Source: Mycobacterium sp. (GTDB lineage: Bacteria > Actinomycetota > Actinomycetes > Mycobacteriales > Mycobacteriaceae). Taken from it: DNA of 64,000 nt. Each line of letters opens with the position of its first letter. Within the stretch, counting starts at the first letter, position 1. The stretch covers positions 62,001 through 126,000 of the forward strand of contig NZ_SCRH01000053.1 of NCBI RefSeq assembly GCF_004298145.1, read 5' to 3'. A model generated the notes under the pieces. It made no database searches. It was not told the DNA's origin and saw nothing but the letters and a program-made list of their open reading frames with translations. Below, one piece after another: positions 1 through 8,845 of this stretch. The position numbers were made by a program, and so were the translations under genes.

Positions 1-104
1 CAGTCGTGGTAGAGCACCTGGGCCAGCTTGCTGTCGTGCCGGGCGGCCTCCACCTGCTCGGCGGTGGCGTGGGGCGTCGGAACGGCGTCGGTCGAACTCG
101 TCAT
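1..104 (-). CDS. N-terminus of a SAM-dependent methyltransferase-like protein (partial)
   Basis: Only the first 34 or so codons are present; the gene continues off the left edge. The start is an ATG at 104-102, and the visible peptide begins MTSSTDAVPTPHATAEQ and ends with KLAQVLYHD. That ending resembles the start of the Rv3038c family, a predicted S-adenosylmethionine-dependent methyltransferase lying next to echA17 in M. tuberculosis. No catalytic motif is in view, so the assignment rests on position and this short match. It starts 10 bases downstream of the echA17 stop on the same strand, so it is probably the last gene of that operon. Confidence 0.55.
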   Translation of the reverse strand, partial: MTSSTDAVPTPHATAEQVEAARHDSKLAQVLYHD

Positions 105-114
105 GAAGGGCAGC

Positions 115-879
115 CTAACCGCCGCCGGGGTCCGCCCTATCGCCACCGCCCTGACCAGCGGAGAACACCTCCGCGTAGCGGCGGCGCTCGGCGGCGAGCC
201 GCTCGGCCGGCTCCAGGTCGAACACATCGTTGATGCCGGCCTTGGCCGCGGCCAGCGCGTGCCGCGGACCGTCGAGGAAACGGCGCGCCCATCCCGCGGC
301 GGCGTCATACACGTCGTCGGGGGCCACCATTTCGTCGATGAGGTCCAGCGCCAGGGCTTCTTCGGCGTCGAAGAACCGCCCGCTGAACACCAGCTCCTTG
401 GCCTTGCTGGCCCCCGCCGCCCGGGTCAGGCGGGCCATCGCATCGCCGCCGGGCACCAGGCCGGCCAGGATTTCGGTCGCGCCGAACCTCACGTTGTCAC
501 CGGCGATCCGCCAATCGGCGGCCAGGGCCAGCGTGAGCCCGGCGCCCAGGGCGTATCCCGTGATCGCGGCCACGGTCGGCTTGGGGATGGCCGCCACCGC
601 GTCGATGGCCTCCTGCCGGACCCGGGCCGCGGTCTCGGCTTCGGGGCCCCGCAGCGTCCGCAGCTCGGGCATGTCGTCGCCGGCGGAGAAGATCTCGTGA
701 CCGCCGAACAGGATCACGACGGCGACGTCGTCGCGCCGCCCCAATTCCTCGGCCGCGGCGATGACCTCCCGGTAGACCTGGCGGGTCATCGCGTTCGTCG
801 GGGGGCGCGACAGCAGCAGCATGGCGAGGCCGGCGTCCTGCGAACCGTCGCTGACCACGACGCTGACGAACTCGCTCAC
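115..879 (-). CDS. echA17: Enoyl-CoA hydratase/isomerase EchA17
   Basis: This is a crotonase-fold protein of about 254 residues, predicted to hydrate 2-enoyl-CoA in fatty acid beta-oxidation. The oxyanion-hole segments are visible as HEIFSAGDDMPEL near residue 65 and AAITGYALGAGLTLALAAD near residue 105, followed by FGATEILAGL carrying the first catalytic glutamate. The GTG at 879 is chosen because it gives a GTGA overlap with the upstream Nudix gene and matches the start of the M. tuberculosis protein as remembered; another GTG at 888 adds three residues. It belongs to a tightly packed minus-strand group with the Nudix and ABC ATPase genes. Family is sure; the in vivo substrate is not. Confidence 0.9.
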   Translation of the reverse strand: MSEFVSVVVSDGSQDAGLAMLLLSRPPTNAMTRQVYREVIAAAEELGRRDDVAVVILFGGHEIFSAGDDMPELRTLRGPEAETAARVRQEAIDAVAAIPKPTVAAITGYALGAGLTLALAADWRIAGDNVRFGATEILAGLVPGGDAMARLTRAAGASKAKELVFSGRFFDAEEALALDLIDEMVAPDDVYDAAAGWARRFLDGPRHALAAAKAGINDVFDLEPAERLAAERRRYAEVFSAGQGGGDRADPGGG

Positions 880-1697
880 AGCGGCCACTTCATGGAACCG
901 CCCGATTCGCGCGCACGGTGATAGCGGTCGGAGTCAAAGAACTCGAAAACCCAGTTGTCGCCGCGCTTTTCGAGGAGAGGCTGCACGGTCACGATCTGGC
1001 GCTCCACGGCCAGCACCTCGGGGACGCTACGGCCGGCCAGCGAGTCCAGCTGGGTCCAGGTCGGCGGCAGCAGGATGTTGCGGCCGGCCTCGAAGTCGTC
1101 GATGGCGTCCTGCGGCAACGCCCAGCCCGCCCGGTCGGATTCGGTGTTCTCGCCGTCGGCGCGCTGCCCCTGGGGCAGGGCACCCACGAAGAAATAGGTG
1201 TCGTAACGGCGGGTGCGCTCGGCCTCCGGGGTGACCCAGTTGGCCCACGGCCGCAACAGGTCCGAGCGCAGCTCCAGGTTTTCCCGCCGCAGGAAGTCCG
1301 CGAACGACAACGTCCCGTCGGCCAGCGCCCGGCGCGCGTCGCCGTACACCGACGCATCGCCGACGATGCCGTCCGGGTCCCCCGCCGGGCCGGCGAACAG
1401 CACCCCGGATTCCTCGAACGTCTCGCGGGCCGCGGCGCAGACCAGCGCCTCGGCCAGGTCGGGTTCGATGCCGAAGCGCTGGGCCCACCACTCCGGCGTC
1501 GGGCCGGCCCACGCGATGTCGGCGTTGCGGTCGCGGTCGTCGACGCCGCCGCCGGGAAACACCATCGTCCCCGCGGCGAACTCCATCTTGGCGTGCCGGC
1601 GCATCAGGAAGACGCTCAGGCCGGGGGCGTCATCGCGGACCAGCATCACGGTCGCCGCCGGCCGGGGAACGAGCGGGGTTTCCTCGGGTGATGTCAT
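876..1697 (-). CDS. Nudix hydrolase family protein (Rv3040c-like)
   Basis: This 273-residue protein carries a Nudix domain starting near residue 12 (PAATVMLVRDDAPGLSVFLM). A Nudix box follows: MVFPGGGVDD and, after an insertion, the catalytic part AARETFEESGVLF, fitting the RExxEExG pattern. The long insertion between the two halves and the C-terminal extension, rich in W and D, resemble the NUDT19/RP2p-like group that acts on CoA-type substrates in eukaryotes; that is inference. The ATG at 1697 overlaps the ABC ATPase stop by four bases (ATGA). The open frame continues upstream to 2174, but that part lies inside the ATPase gene and is a shadow. The 3' end overlaps echA17. Confidence 0.85.
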   Translation of the reverse strand: MTSPEETPLVPRPAATVMLVRDDAPGLSVFLMRRHAKMEFAAGTMVFPGGGVDDRDRNADIAWAGPTPEWWAQRFGIEPDLAEALVCAAARETFEESGVLFAGPAGDPDGIVGDASVYGDARRALADGTLSFADFLRRENLELRSDLLRPWANWVTPEAERTRRYDTYFFVGALPQGQRADGENTESDRAGWALPQDAIDDFEAGRNILLPPTWTQLDSLAGRSVPEVLAVERQIVTVQPLLEKRGDNWVFEFFDSDRYHRARESGGSMKWPL

Positions 1698-2569
1698 AAC
1701 TGCCTCCGGTGGGCTGCGCGGGTACGGACTCGCCGCGCGAAGTAGCGCCCGTCGACCACGTCGAGGGCGATCGCTTGGCCGAATGCGGTGGACAGATTCT
1801 CGGCGGTCAGCACGTCGGTGAGCAGTCCCGCGGCCACCACCTGGCCTTCCGCAAGCAGCATGCAGTGGCTGAACCCGGGCGGGATCTCCTCGACGTGATG
1901 GGTGACCAGCACCAGGGCGGGCGCGTCGGGGTCGGCGGCCAGGTCGGCCAGCCGCGCCACCAGCTCCTCGCGGCCGCCCAGGTCCAGGCCGGCGGCCGGT
2001 TCGTCGAGCAGCAGCAGTTCGGGGTCGGTCATCAGCGCGCGGGCGATCAGCACCCGCTTGCGCTCGCCTTCCGAGAGCGTGCCGTAGGTGCGGTCCGCCA
2101 GATGCTCGGCGCCGAGGCTCTCCAGCATGTCGATCGCCCGGCGGTAGTCGACGTCTTCGTAGCGCTCGCGCCACCTGCCCAGCACCGCGTAGCCGGCCGA
2201 GACGACGAGATCGCGCACCACTTCATCGCCGGGCACGCGCTGCGCCAAAGCGGACGAACTGAGCCCGATGCGCGAACGCAACTCCGTCACGTCGACCCGG
2301 CCCAGCCGCTCACCGAGCACGAAAGCCACACCGGACGACGGATGTTCGGCCGCCGCGGCGATCCGCAACAGCGACGTTTTGCCGGCCCCGTTGGGCCCGA
2401 CGATCACCCAACGCTCGTCGAGTTCGACAGCCCAATCGAGCGGCCCGACCAGGACGTTGCCGCCGCGCTGCAGCACCACCTCGCGCAACTCGATCAGCAG
2501 ATCGGGGTCGGCTGCCTCGCTGGTCTGGTCGGCTGCGCCGTCGGATTCTCTCGAATCCTCGGGCTTCAC
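1694..2569 (-). CDS. ABC transporter ATP-binding protein (Rv3041c-like)
   Basis: This is a single nucleotide-binding domain of 291 residues. It has Walker A GPNGAGKTS near residue 58, the signature TLSEGERKR, Walker B ELLLLDEPAAGLD and the switch histidine in LVLVTHHVEEIP. The 24-residue acidic N-terminus is not part of the domain. No permease is encoded nearby, and the domain resembles the YlmA/ModF type of stand-alone ATPases, so its transport partner, if any, is unknown. It overlaps the Nudix start by four bases and is separated from serB2 by 172 bases that hold no recognisable gene. Confidence 0.85.
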   Translation of the reverse strand: MKPEDSRESDGAADQTSEAADPDLLIELREVVLQRGGNVLVGPLDWAVELDERWVIVGPNGAGKTSLLRIAAAAEHPSSGVAFVLGERLGRVDVTELRSRIGLSSSALAQRVPGDEVVRDLVVSAGYAVLGRWRERYEDVDYRRAIDMLESLGAEHLADRTYGTLSEGERKRVLIARALMTDPELLLLDEPAAGLDLGGREELVARLADLAADPDAPALVLVTHHVEEIPPGFSHCMLLAEGQVVAAGLLTDVLTAENLSTAFGQAIALDVVDGRYFARRVRTRAAHRRQL

Positions 2570-2741
2570 CTCCGGCTTCCGTTTTCCGGCACCCGACCAT
2601 CGTGCCGTACCGCGACGCTCGAATACCTGCCGGGTTCCACCAGCGGCGCGTCGCCGGGCCCCGCCCGGTCACCAGACGCGGAATCGCATGAAAATGGCCG
2701 AGATCGTGCGCTTATCCGTCCGCTCGCGACGAGGAGGCCGC

Positions 2742-3980
2742 CTACTCCGGCGGGATTTCCACCCGGCGGATCTCGCCGTCGATCGCGTCGGCGGCCTCGA
2801 TTTCGCCGCGGGTGATGCCCAGCAGAAACAACACCGTGTCCAGGTACGGGTGGCTCAGCGACGCGTCCGCCACTTCCCGCAGCGCGGGCTTGGCGTTGAA
2901 CGCGATCCCCAGCCCGGCCGCGGCCAGCATGTCGATGTCGTTGGCGCCGTCGCCCACGGCGACCGTCTGCGCCATCGGGACCCCGGCATGCTGCGCGAAT
3001 TCCCTTAGCGCCGTTGCCTTTCCGGCGCGATCGACGATAGGTCCGATCACACGGCCGGTAAGGGTGCCGTCGACGATCTCGAGCTCGTTGGCCGCGACGT
3101 AGTCCAGCATCAGCTCCTCGGCCAACGGCTCGATGATCCGCCGGAAGCCCCCGGACACCACGCCGCACGCGTAACCCAGCCGCCGCAGGGTCCGCAGCGT
3201 GGTCCGCGCGCCCGGCATCAGCTCCAGCTGGTCGGCGACCTCGTCGATCACCGTGGCCGGCAACCCCGCCAGCGTCGCCACCCGCTGCTCGAGCGATTGG
3301 GCGAAGTCCAGCTCGCCCCGCATCGCGGCGTCGGTGATCGCGGCGACCTTGCCCTCGGCGCCCGCCCGCGCCGCCAGCATCTCGATGACCTCGCCCTGCA
3401 CCAGCGTCGAGTCCACGTCGAACACGATGAGCCGTTTGGCCCGCCGCTCGAGCGTGTAGTCCTCGACGGCGACATCGATGTGCTCTTCGCCGGACACCCG
3501 GTTCAGGGCGGTCCGCAACCGGCCGTCGGCTCCGGGCGGGACCGAGACCCGCAGCTCGAGCCCGGTCACCGGATAGTCGGAGACGCCGCGGATCAGGTCG
3601 ATGTTGACGCCCAGCGCGGCCACCTCGCGGGCGACCGCGCCGAACGCGCCGGCGGTAATCGGCCGGCCCAGCACGAAAATGGTGTGCGTCGAGGGTTCCC
3701 GAATGATCGGCACCTCGTCGCTGCGCTCGATGCTGACGTCGAGGCCCACCTTGCGGATGGCCGACTCGACGTCGTGGCGCAGCGCGGAACCGTCGGCGAC
3801 GTCCGGCGGGCAGCGCACCAGCACGCCGAGCGTCAGGCGGTGCCGGATCACCACCTGTTCGACGTTGAGCAGCTCGACGCCATGCCGCGACAACGCCTCG
3901 AAGAGGGTCGCGGTCACGCCCGGTTGGTCCACGCCGGTGACGGTGATCAGCACCGACACCTTGGGTGGTGGTGAGTTCAC
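2742..3980 (-). CDS. serB2: Phosphoserine phosphatase SerB2
   Basis: This is a 412-residue HAD-family phosphatase that makes L-serine from O-phosphoserine, the last step of serine synthesis. Two ACT-like regulatory domains occupy roughly residues 8-170 (VSVLITVTGVDQPGVTATLFEAL, then THTIFVLGRPITAG). The HAD core follows with motif I DVDSTL near residue 187, motif II in VVSGGF, and motif IV GDGANDIDML near residue 340. Length and domain order match the mycobacterial SerB2 enzymes. It starts 24 bases after the ctaD stop on the same strand and may be cotranscribed with it. Confidence 0.95.
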   Translation of the reverse strand: MNSPPPKVSVLITVTGVDQPGVTATLFEALSRHGVELLNVEQVVIRHRLTLGVLVRCPPDVADGSALRHDVESAIRKVGLDVSIERSDEVPIIREPSTHTIFVLGRPITAGAFGAVAREVAALGVNIDLIRGVSDYPVTGLELRVSVPPGADGRLRTALNRVSGEEHIDVAVEDYTLERRAKRLIVFDVDSTLVQGEVIEMLAARAGAEGKVAAITDAAMRGELDFAQSLEQRVATLAGLPATVIDEVADQLELMPGARTTLRTLRRLGYACGVVSGGFRRIIEPLAEELMLDYVAANELEIVDGTLTGRVIGPIVDRAGKATALREFAQHAGVPMAQTVAVGDGANDIDMLAAAGLGIAFNAKPALREVADASLSHPYLDTVLFLLGITRGEIEAADAIDGEIRRVEIPPE

Positions 3981-4004
3981 TCCCGACAGCCGCCCGTCAG
4001 GCCA

Positions 4005-5762
4005 TCAGCTGCGAACCTGGACGTCGTCCAGCCTGGTGACGTCCTTGTCCGCGGGCCCGTGGGCCCGACCCACATGGGCCTCGGCGCGCAGCCGCTCCAC
4101 CATGTGCGGGTAGTGCAACTCGAATGCCGGCCGCTCCGAACGGATTCGGGGCAGCTCGGTGAAGTTGTGCCGCGGCGGCGGGCAACTGGTCGCCCACTCC
4201 AGCGAGTTGCCGTAGCCCCACGGGTCGTCGACCGTGACGACCTCGCCGTAGCGCCAGCTCTTGAAGACGTTCCAGACGAACGGGAACATCGACGCGCCCA
4301 GGATGAAGGCGCCCACCGTCGACGCGATGTTGTAGGGCTGGAAGCCGTCGCTGGCCAGGTAGTCGGCGTAGCGGCGGGGCATACCCAGGTTTCCCAGCCA
4401 GTGCTGCACCAGGAAGGTGGTGTGGAACCCGATGAACGTCAGCCAGAAGTGCAGCTTGCCCAGCCGCTCGTCGAGCAGCCGGCCGGTCACCTTCGGGAAC
4501 CAGAAGTAGATGCCGGCGAAGGTGGAGAACACGATGGTGCCGAACAGCACGTAGTGGAAGTGCGCGACGACGAAATAGCTGTCGGTGACGTGGAAGTCGA
4601 TCGGCGGGCTGGCCAGCATCACGCCGGTCAGACCACCGAGCAGGAAGGTGAGCATGAAGCCGAGCGAAAACAGCATCGGCGTCTCGAACGTCAACTGGCC
4701 CTTCCACATGGTGCCGATCCAGTTGAAGAACTTGATCCCGGTCGGCACCGCGATCAGGTACGTCATGAACGAGAAGAACGGCAGCAGAACGGCTCCGGTG
4801 GCGAACATGTGGTGCGCCCACACCGCGACCGACAGGCCCGCGATCGACAGGGTCGCGTAGACCAGCGTGGTGTAGCCGAAGATCGGTTTCCGCGAGAACA
4901 CCGGGATGATCTCGCTGACGATGCCGAAGAACGGCAGCGCGATGATGTAGACCTCGGGATGGCCGAAGAACCAGAACAGGTGCTGCCACAACAGAACCCC
5001 GCCGTTGGCGGCGTCGTAGATGTGGGCGCCCAGATGGCGGTCGGCGGCCAGGCCGAACAGCGCGGCCGTCAGCAGCGGGAACACGATCAGGATCAGGATC
5101 GAGGTCACCAGGATGTTCCAGGTGAAGATCGGCATCCGGAACATCGTCATGCCGGGTGCGCGCATGCACGCCACGGTGGTGATCATGTTGACCGCACCCA
5201 GGATGGTGCCCAGACCCGCGAGGATCAGGCCGGTGATCCACAGGTCTCCCCCGGCGCCGGGCGAGTGGATGGCGTCAGACAGCGGCGTGTAGGCGGTCCA
5301 GCCGAAGTCGGCGGCCCCACCCGGGACGAGGAAACCGGACGCCGCGATCAGCCCGCCGAACAGGAACAGCCAGTACGAGAAGGCGTTCAGCCGCGGGAAC
5401 GCCACGTCGGGCGCTCCGATCTGCAGCGGCAGCACCAGGTTGGCGAAACCGAACACCACCGGTGTGGCGTACAGCAGCAGCATGATCGTGCCGTGCATGG
5501 TGAACAGCTGGTTGAACTGCTCGTTGGACAGGAACTGCAGCCCCGGAGCGGCCAGCTCGGTGCGCATCAGCAACGCCATCAGCCCGCCTATGAAGAAGAA
5601 GGCGAAGCAGGTGACGGTGTACATCACGCCGATCAGCTTGTGATCGGTGGTGGTGATCAGTTTGTAGATAAGGTTCCCTTTGGGGCCCGTGCGGTCCGGG
5701 TACGGACGAACGGCCTCGAGTTCTCCCAAGGGGGGCGCTTCGGCTGTCAACAGCTTCTCCAA
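4005..5762 (-). CDS. ctaD: Cytochrome c oxidase subunit I (aa3 type)
   Basis: This is the 585-residue catalytic subunit of the terminal oxidase of the respiratory chain, an integral membrane protein with about twelve helices. Visible signatures are TMHGTIML with heme a ligand His90, the CuB centre WFFGHPEVYIIALP with the His-Tyr pair, the HHMF pair, and HFHYVLFGT with the heme histidines. The remaining oxidase subunits are not in the window, as is usual for mycobacteria, where ctaC and ctaE lie with the qcr genes. Upstream is about 270 bases leading to divergent fecB, including a tandem repeat. Confidence 0.97.
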   Translation of the reverse strand: MEKLLTAEAPPLGELEAVRPYPDRTGPKGNLIYKLITTTDHKLIGVMYTVTCFAFFFIGGLMALLMRTELAAPGLQFLSNEQFNQLFTMHGTIMLLLYATPVVFGFANLVLPLQIGAPDVAFPRLNAFSYWLFLFGGLIAASGFLVPGGAADFGWTAYTPLSDAIHSPGAGGDLWITGLILAGLGTILGAVNMITTVACMRAPGMTMFRMPIFTWNILVTSILILIVFPLLTAALFGLAADRHLGAHIYDAANGGVLLWQHLFWFFGHPEVYIIALPFFGIVSEIIPVFSRKPIFGYTTLVYATLSIAGLSVAVWAHHMFATGAVLLPFFSFMTYLIAVPTGIKFFNWIGTMWKGQLTFETPMLFSLGFMLTFLLGGLTGVMLASPPIDFHVTDSYFVVAHFHYVLFGTIVFSTFAGIYFWFPKVTGRLLDERLGKLHFWLTFIGFHTTFLVQHWLGNLGMPRRYADYLASDGFQPYNIASTVGAFILGASMFPFVWNVFKSWRYGEVVTVDDPWGYGNSLEWATSCPPPRHNFTELPRIRSERPAFELHYPHMVERLRAEAHVGRAHGPADKDVTRLDDVQVRS

Positions 5763-5905
5763 ACATCCGGATCGGATACTGGCCCAACATCACTATTGAG
5801 ACGAATCTTAGCCGTCGATCATGGCGACGTCAGGGCTGGTCCTACAAACTGTCGTAAATGGGTCGGCGGGGTGGCTTGTCCTTCGGCGCGGCGCCGGGCG
5901 GGGCC

Positions 5906-6010
5906 GATCGTGGCGACCCGCTTCGCCCGGCTCCGCCGCGCTCGCGATCGCCACGAGCCCGATCGTGGCGACCCGCTTCGCCCGGCTCCGCCGCGCTCGC
6001 GATCGCCACG
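5906..6010. repeat. Two tandem copies of a 50-bp GC-rich repeat (55-bp period)
   Basis: The 50 bases at 5906-5955 recur at 5961-6010 with no difference seen, separated by five bases. Each copy begins GATCGTGGCGACCCGC and ends TCGCGATCGCCACG, so its ends are themselves inverted (CGTGGCGA against TCGCCACG). It lies between divergent ctaD and fecB, ending 25 bases before the fecB start. Read on the minus strand, it resembles the 57-58 bp tandem repeats of mycobacteria, such as the one inside M. tuberculosis leuA; that likeness is from memory. It may be a dispersed intergenic repeat prone to copy-number change. Confidence 0.8.
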
Positions 6011-6035
6011 CTGGCCGGATGTTAGCGTCTGACGC

Positions 6036-7142
6036 GTGTTGTTCGGCGTGATCAGACCCGCCCGACTCGCCGCGGCCACCGCGGTGACGGCGGCGCTCGT
6101 CGCGGCATGCGCCGGCTGCGGGTCCGACACGCCCGCCGCCCGGACACCGACCCGCTCGCTGGTCACGCCCACCACCCAAATCGCGGGGGCCGGCGTGCTC
6201 GGAAACGACCGCCGGCCCGACGATTCGTGTGCCCGAGACGCCGCCGAGGCCGATTCGGGGGCCTCGAGGCGGCGCGTCCACAACGCCGCGGGGGTCGAGC
6301 CGGACGTGGTGCAGGTGGCCGCCGACCCGCAGCGCATCGTGGTGCTCTCCGGCGACCAGCTCGACGCGTTGTGCGCGCTGGGCCTGCAATCGCGGGTGGT
6401 CGCCGCCGCGTTGCCGGACGGCTCGTCGGGCCAGCCGGCCTATCTGGGCGGCGCGCTGCACGGTGTGCCCGGCGCCGGCGCGCGCTCGCACCCGGACCTG
6501 AAGGCGGTCGCGGCGGCCCACCCCGATCTCATCCTGGGATCGCAGGGGCTGACGCCCACGTTGTATGCGCAGCTGGCGGCGATCGCCCCGACCGTGTTCA
6601 CGGGCGCACCGGGCGCGGCGTGGGAAGACAACCTGCGCACCGTCGGCGCAGCCACCGCGCGCGGTGGCGCGGTGGACGCATTGCTCAGCGGGTTTTCCCA
6701 GCGGGCGACCGACGTCGGCGCGCGGCATGACGCCTCCCACTTTCAGGCGTCCATCGTGCAGCTGACCACCGGATCGATCCGGGTGTACGGCGCCCACAAC
6801 TTCCCGGCCAGCGTGCTCGGGGCGGTCGGGGTGGACCGGCCGGCGGCGCAGCGGTTCACCGACAAGCCCTACATCGAGATCGGCGCCACCGACGCGGACC
6901 TCGCGAAGAACCCAGATCTGTCCATCGCCGACGCGGACGTGGTGTACCTGTCGTGCGCCACCCCGGCCGCCGCCGATCGGGCCGCCACGGTCCTGGACAG
7001 CGGCCCGTGGCGCAAGCTGGCCGCCAACCGGGACAACCGGGTCTATGTCGTTAACGACGAGATCTGGCAAACCGGCGAGGGCCTGATCGCGGCCCGCGGC
7101 ATCGTCGACGACCTGCGCCTGGTGAACGCCCCGATCAACTGA
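6036..7142 (+). CDS. fecB: Iron-siderophore-type periplasmic binding lipoprotein FecB
   Basis: This is a 368-residue exported lipoprotein with a type III periplasmic binding fold. The start is a GTG, followed by RPARLAAATAVTAALVAAC, a signal peptide with lipobox VAAC at about residues 22-25. The binding domain runs from about residue 90 (PQRIVVLSGDQLDALCALGL) to the end, with the usual DLILGSQG and W-x-x-L-x-A-N-x-N-x-V-Y-V-V-N segments. Such proteins capture ferric siderophore or heme for uptake. Position between ctaD and adhC matches M. tuberculosis Rv3044. No IdeR box was seen just upstream, where two repeat units lie instead. Confidence 0.92.
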   Translation: MLFGVIRPARLAAATAVTAALVAACAGCGSDTPAARTPTRSLVTPTTQIAGAGVLGNDRRPDDSCARDAAEADSGASRRRVHNAAGVEPDVVQVAADPQRIVVLSGDQLDALCALGLQSRVVAAALPDGSSGQPAYLGGALHGVPGAGARSHPDLKAVAAAHPDLILGSQGLTPTLYAQLAAIAPTVFTGAPGAAWEDNLRTVGAATARGGAVDALLSGFSQRATDVGARHDASHFQASIVQLTTGSIRVYGAHNFPASVLGAVGVDRPAAQRFTDKPYIEIGATDADLAKNPDLSIADADVVYLSCATPAAADRAATVLDSGPWRKLAANRDNRVYVVNDEIWQTGEGLIAARGIVDDLRLVNAPIN

Positions 7143-7260
7143 CGGCGGGCAGCCGCTACGCAGGCATCGTCATAACGTGATGTTCGCCCCGTCAGTTGGC
7201 GGAAGAACGTTACCCTAGCTAAAATTTTGTTCGAAGCCATCACATCGAAGAGGGATATCC

Positions 7261-8301
7261 ATGAGCACTGTTTCGGCATACGCCGCCACGTCGGCGACCG
7301 AACCGCTGACCAAGACCACCATCGAGCGGCGCGACCCGGGCCCGCGGGACGTGGCGATCGACATCAAGTTTGCCGGCATCTGCCACTCCGACATCCACAC
7401 GGCCAAAAGCGAATGGGGCACACCGAAATACCCCGTGGTCGTGGGCCACGAGATTGCCGGCGTCGTCACCGAGGTCGGCTCCGAGGTCACCAGGTTCAAG
7501 GCGGGCGACCACGTCGGCGTGGGCTGCATGGTGAATTCCTGCGGTCAGTGCAGCAGCTGTCAGGCCGGGCTCGAGCAGTACTGCAAGAAGGGCGCGACCT
7601 TCACCTACAACGGCACGGATAAAGACGGCACGACGACGCAGGGCGGCTACAGCCAGGCGATCGTCGTCGACGAAAACTTCGTCTTGCGCATCCCCGACTC
7701 GCTGCCGCTGGACAAGGCGGCGCCGCTGCTGTGTGCGGGGGTCACGCTGTTCTCCCCGCTGCGGCACTGGAAGGCCGGGCCGCGCACCCGGCTGGCGATC
7801 ATCGGCCTGGGTGGCCTGGGGCACATGGGCGTCAAGCTGGGCGCGGCGATGGGCGCCGAGGTGACGGTGCTGTCACAGTCGTTGAAGAAAATGGAAGACG
7901 GGCTGCGCCTCGGCGCCAAGCATTACTACGCCACCTCCGACCGCGACACCTTCAAGAAGCTGCGCAGCAGCTTCGACCTGATGCTGAACACCGTCTCGGC
8001 AAACCTGAACCTCAACGACTACCTGAGCCTGCTCGACGTCGACGGCACCCTTGTCGAATTGGGCATCCCCGAGCACCCCATGGAGGTGGGCGCGTTCTCG
8101 CTGGCGCTGGCCCGCCGCAGCCTGTCCGGGTCGAACATCGGTGGGATCGCCGAGACCCAGGAGATGTTGGACTTCTGCGCCGAGCACAACGTGACGCCCG
8201 AGATCGAGGTCATCGACCCCGACTACATCAACGAGGCCTACGAGCGCGTGCTGGCCAGCGACGTCCGCTACCGCTTCGTCATCGACATCTCGAAGCTGTA
8301 G
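7261..8301 (+). CDS. adhC: NADP-dependent zinc alcohol dehydrogenase AdhC
   Basis: This 346-residue medium-chain dehydrogenase belongs to the cinnamyl alcohol dehydrogenase group and is predicted to reduce aldehydes with NADPH. The catalytic zinc site is CHSDIH near residue 42 and GHE near residue 63. The structural zinc uses four cysteines in CGQCSSCQAGLEQYC at residues 95-109. The dinucleotide-binding loop is GLGGLGHMG near residue 182. The ATG at 7261 has a GA-rich Shine-Dalgarno (GAAGAGGGAT) upstream. It is transcribed toward the minus-strand DUF3349 gene, with four bases between their stops. Confidence 0.92.
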   Translation: MSTVSAYAATSATEPLTKTTIERRDPGPRDVAIDIKFAGICHSDIHTAKSEWGTPKYPVVVGHEIAGVVTEVGSEVTRFKAGDHVGVGCMVNSCGQCSSCQAGLEQYCKKGATFTYNGTDKDGTTTQGGYSQAIVVDENFVLRIPDSLPLDKAAPLLCAGVTLFSPLRHWKAGPRTRLAIIGLGGLGHMGVKLGAAMGAEVTVLSQSLKKMEDGLRLGAKHYYATSDRDTFKKLRSSFDLMLNTVSANLNLNDYLSLLDVDGTLVELGIPEHPMEVGAFSLALARRSLSGSNIGGIAETQEMLDFCAEHNVTPEIEVIDPDYINEAYERVLASDVRYRFVIDISKL

Positions 8302-8305
8302 CGGC

Positions 8306-8716
8306 TCAAGCGCTTTCGGATGCGGACCCGCGTGCGGCGATTTCCGCCGCCTCCCCCCACTCGTCACCGGGGATGGCTTGGCTGACGTCGATTCCGGCCA
8401 GCGGCCACCCGACGGCGGCCAACGTGGCGGCCACCCGGATCACGTTCTCGGGCCCCGCGTCGTAGTGGGTCATGTCGGAGATGAATTCGGCGATCTCGTC
8501 TCGGTCGATCACACCGTCAGCGAGCGCCGGTGATCCGTCCTTGGTGATTTCGCGCACCACGTCTTTAATCTGCGCTTCGGTCAGCGGCGTGCTGCGCAGC
8601 AGCGCGAGCAAAGGCACCCGGTCAGGTCCGGGGACACCCTCGGGGTAGCCGGCGCGCAGCCAGCGCAGCACTGAGCGGCAGAAATTGGCGGTGTGAGACG
8701 CGGCGGTATTGGTCAC
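8306..8716 (-). CDS. DUF3349 family protein (Rv3046c-like)
   Basis: This is a small soluble protein of 136 residues. Its first half (RSVLRWLRAGYPEGVPGPDRVPLLALLR, residues 15-42) is the DUF3349 helical fold common in mycobacteria. The segment GVIDRDEIAEFISDMT looks EF-hand-like by eye but lacks a full loop. Position next to adhC agrees with Rv3046c. The biochemical role of the family is not known to me. The 129 bases between this gene and nrdF2 contain nothing recognisable; the small Rv3047c counterpart expected there was not found. Confidence 0.8.
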   Translation of the reverse strand: MTNTAASHTANFCRSVLRWLRAGYPEGVPGPDRVPLLALLRSTPLTEAQIKDVVREITKDGSPALADGVIDRDEIAEFISDMTHYDAGPENVIRVAATLAAVGWPLAGIDVSQAIPGDEWGEAAEIAARGSASESA

Positions 8717-8845
8717 CTCAACAGTGTCGGGGCAGCGGTATCAACACTGCCACCGGGCCGTCGCGCCCCGGCGACAATTCACGCGGCGTTCACAAACCGC
8801 TTGGCTGAATTGCCCCGCTCCCCCGCGCCCTGCATGGTCGCAGCG

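Noticed and set aside
876..2174. Long frame (432 codons) over the Nudix and ABC ATPase region as one protein
   Set aside because: Codons upstream of 1697 read a low-complexity Arg-rich peptide in a frame offset from the ATPase; the Nudix start with ATGA overlap explains the gene.
4059..6032. A 657-residue plus-strand frame opposite ctaD
   Set aside because: Antisense to the cytochrome oxidase gene, with no motif and a His/Gln/Arg-rich composition typical of antisense GC-rich frames.
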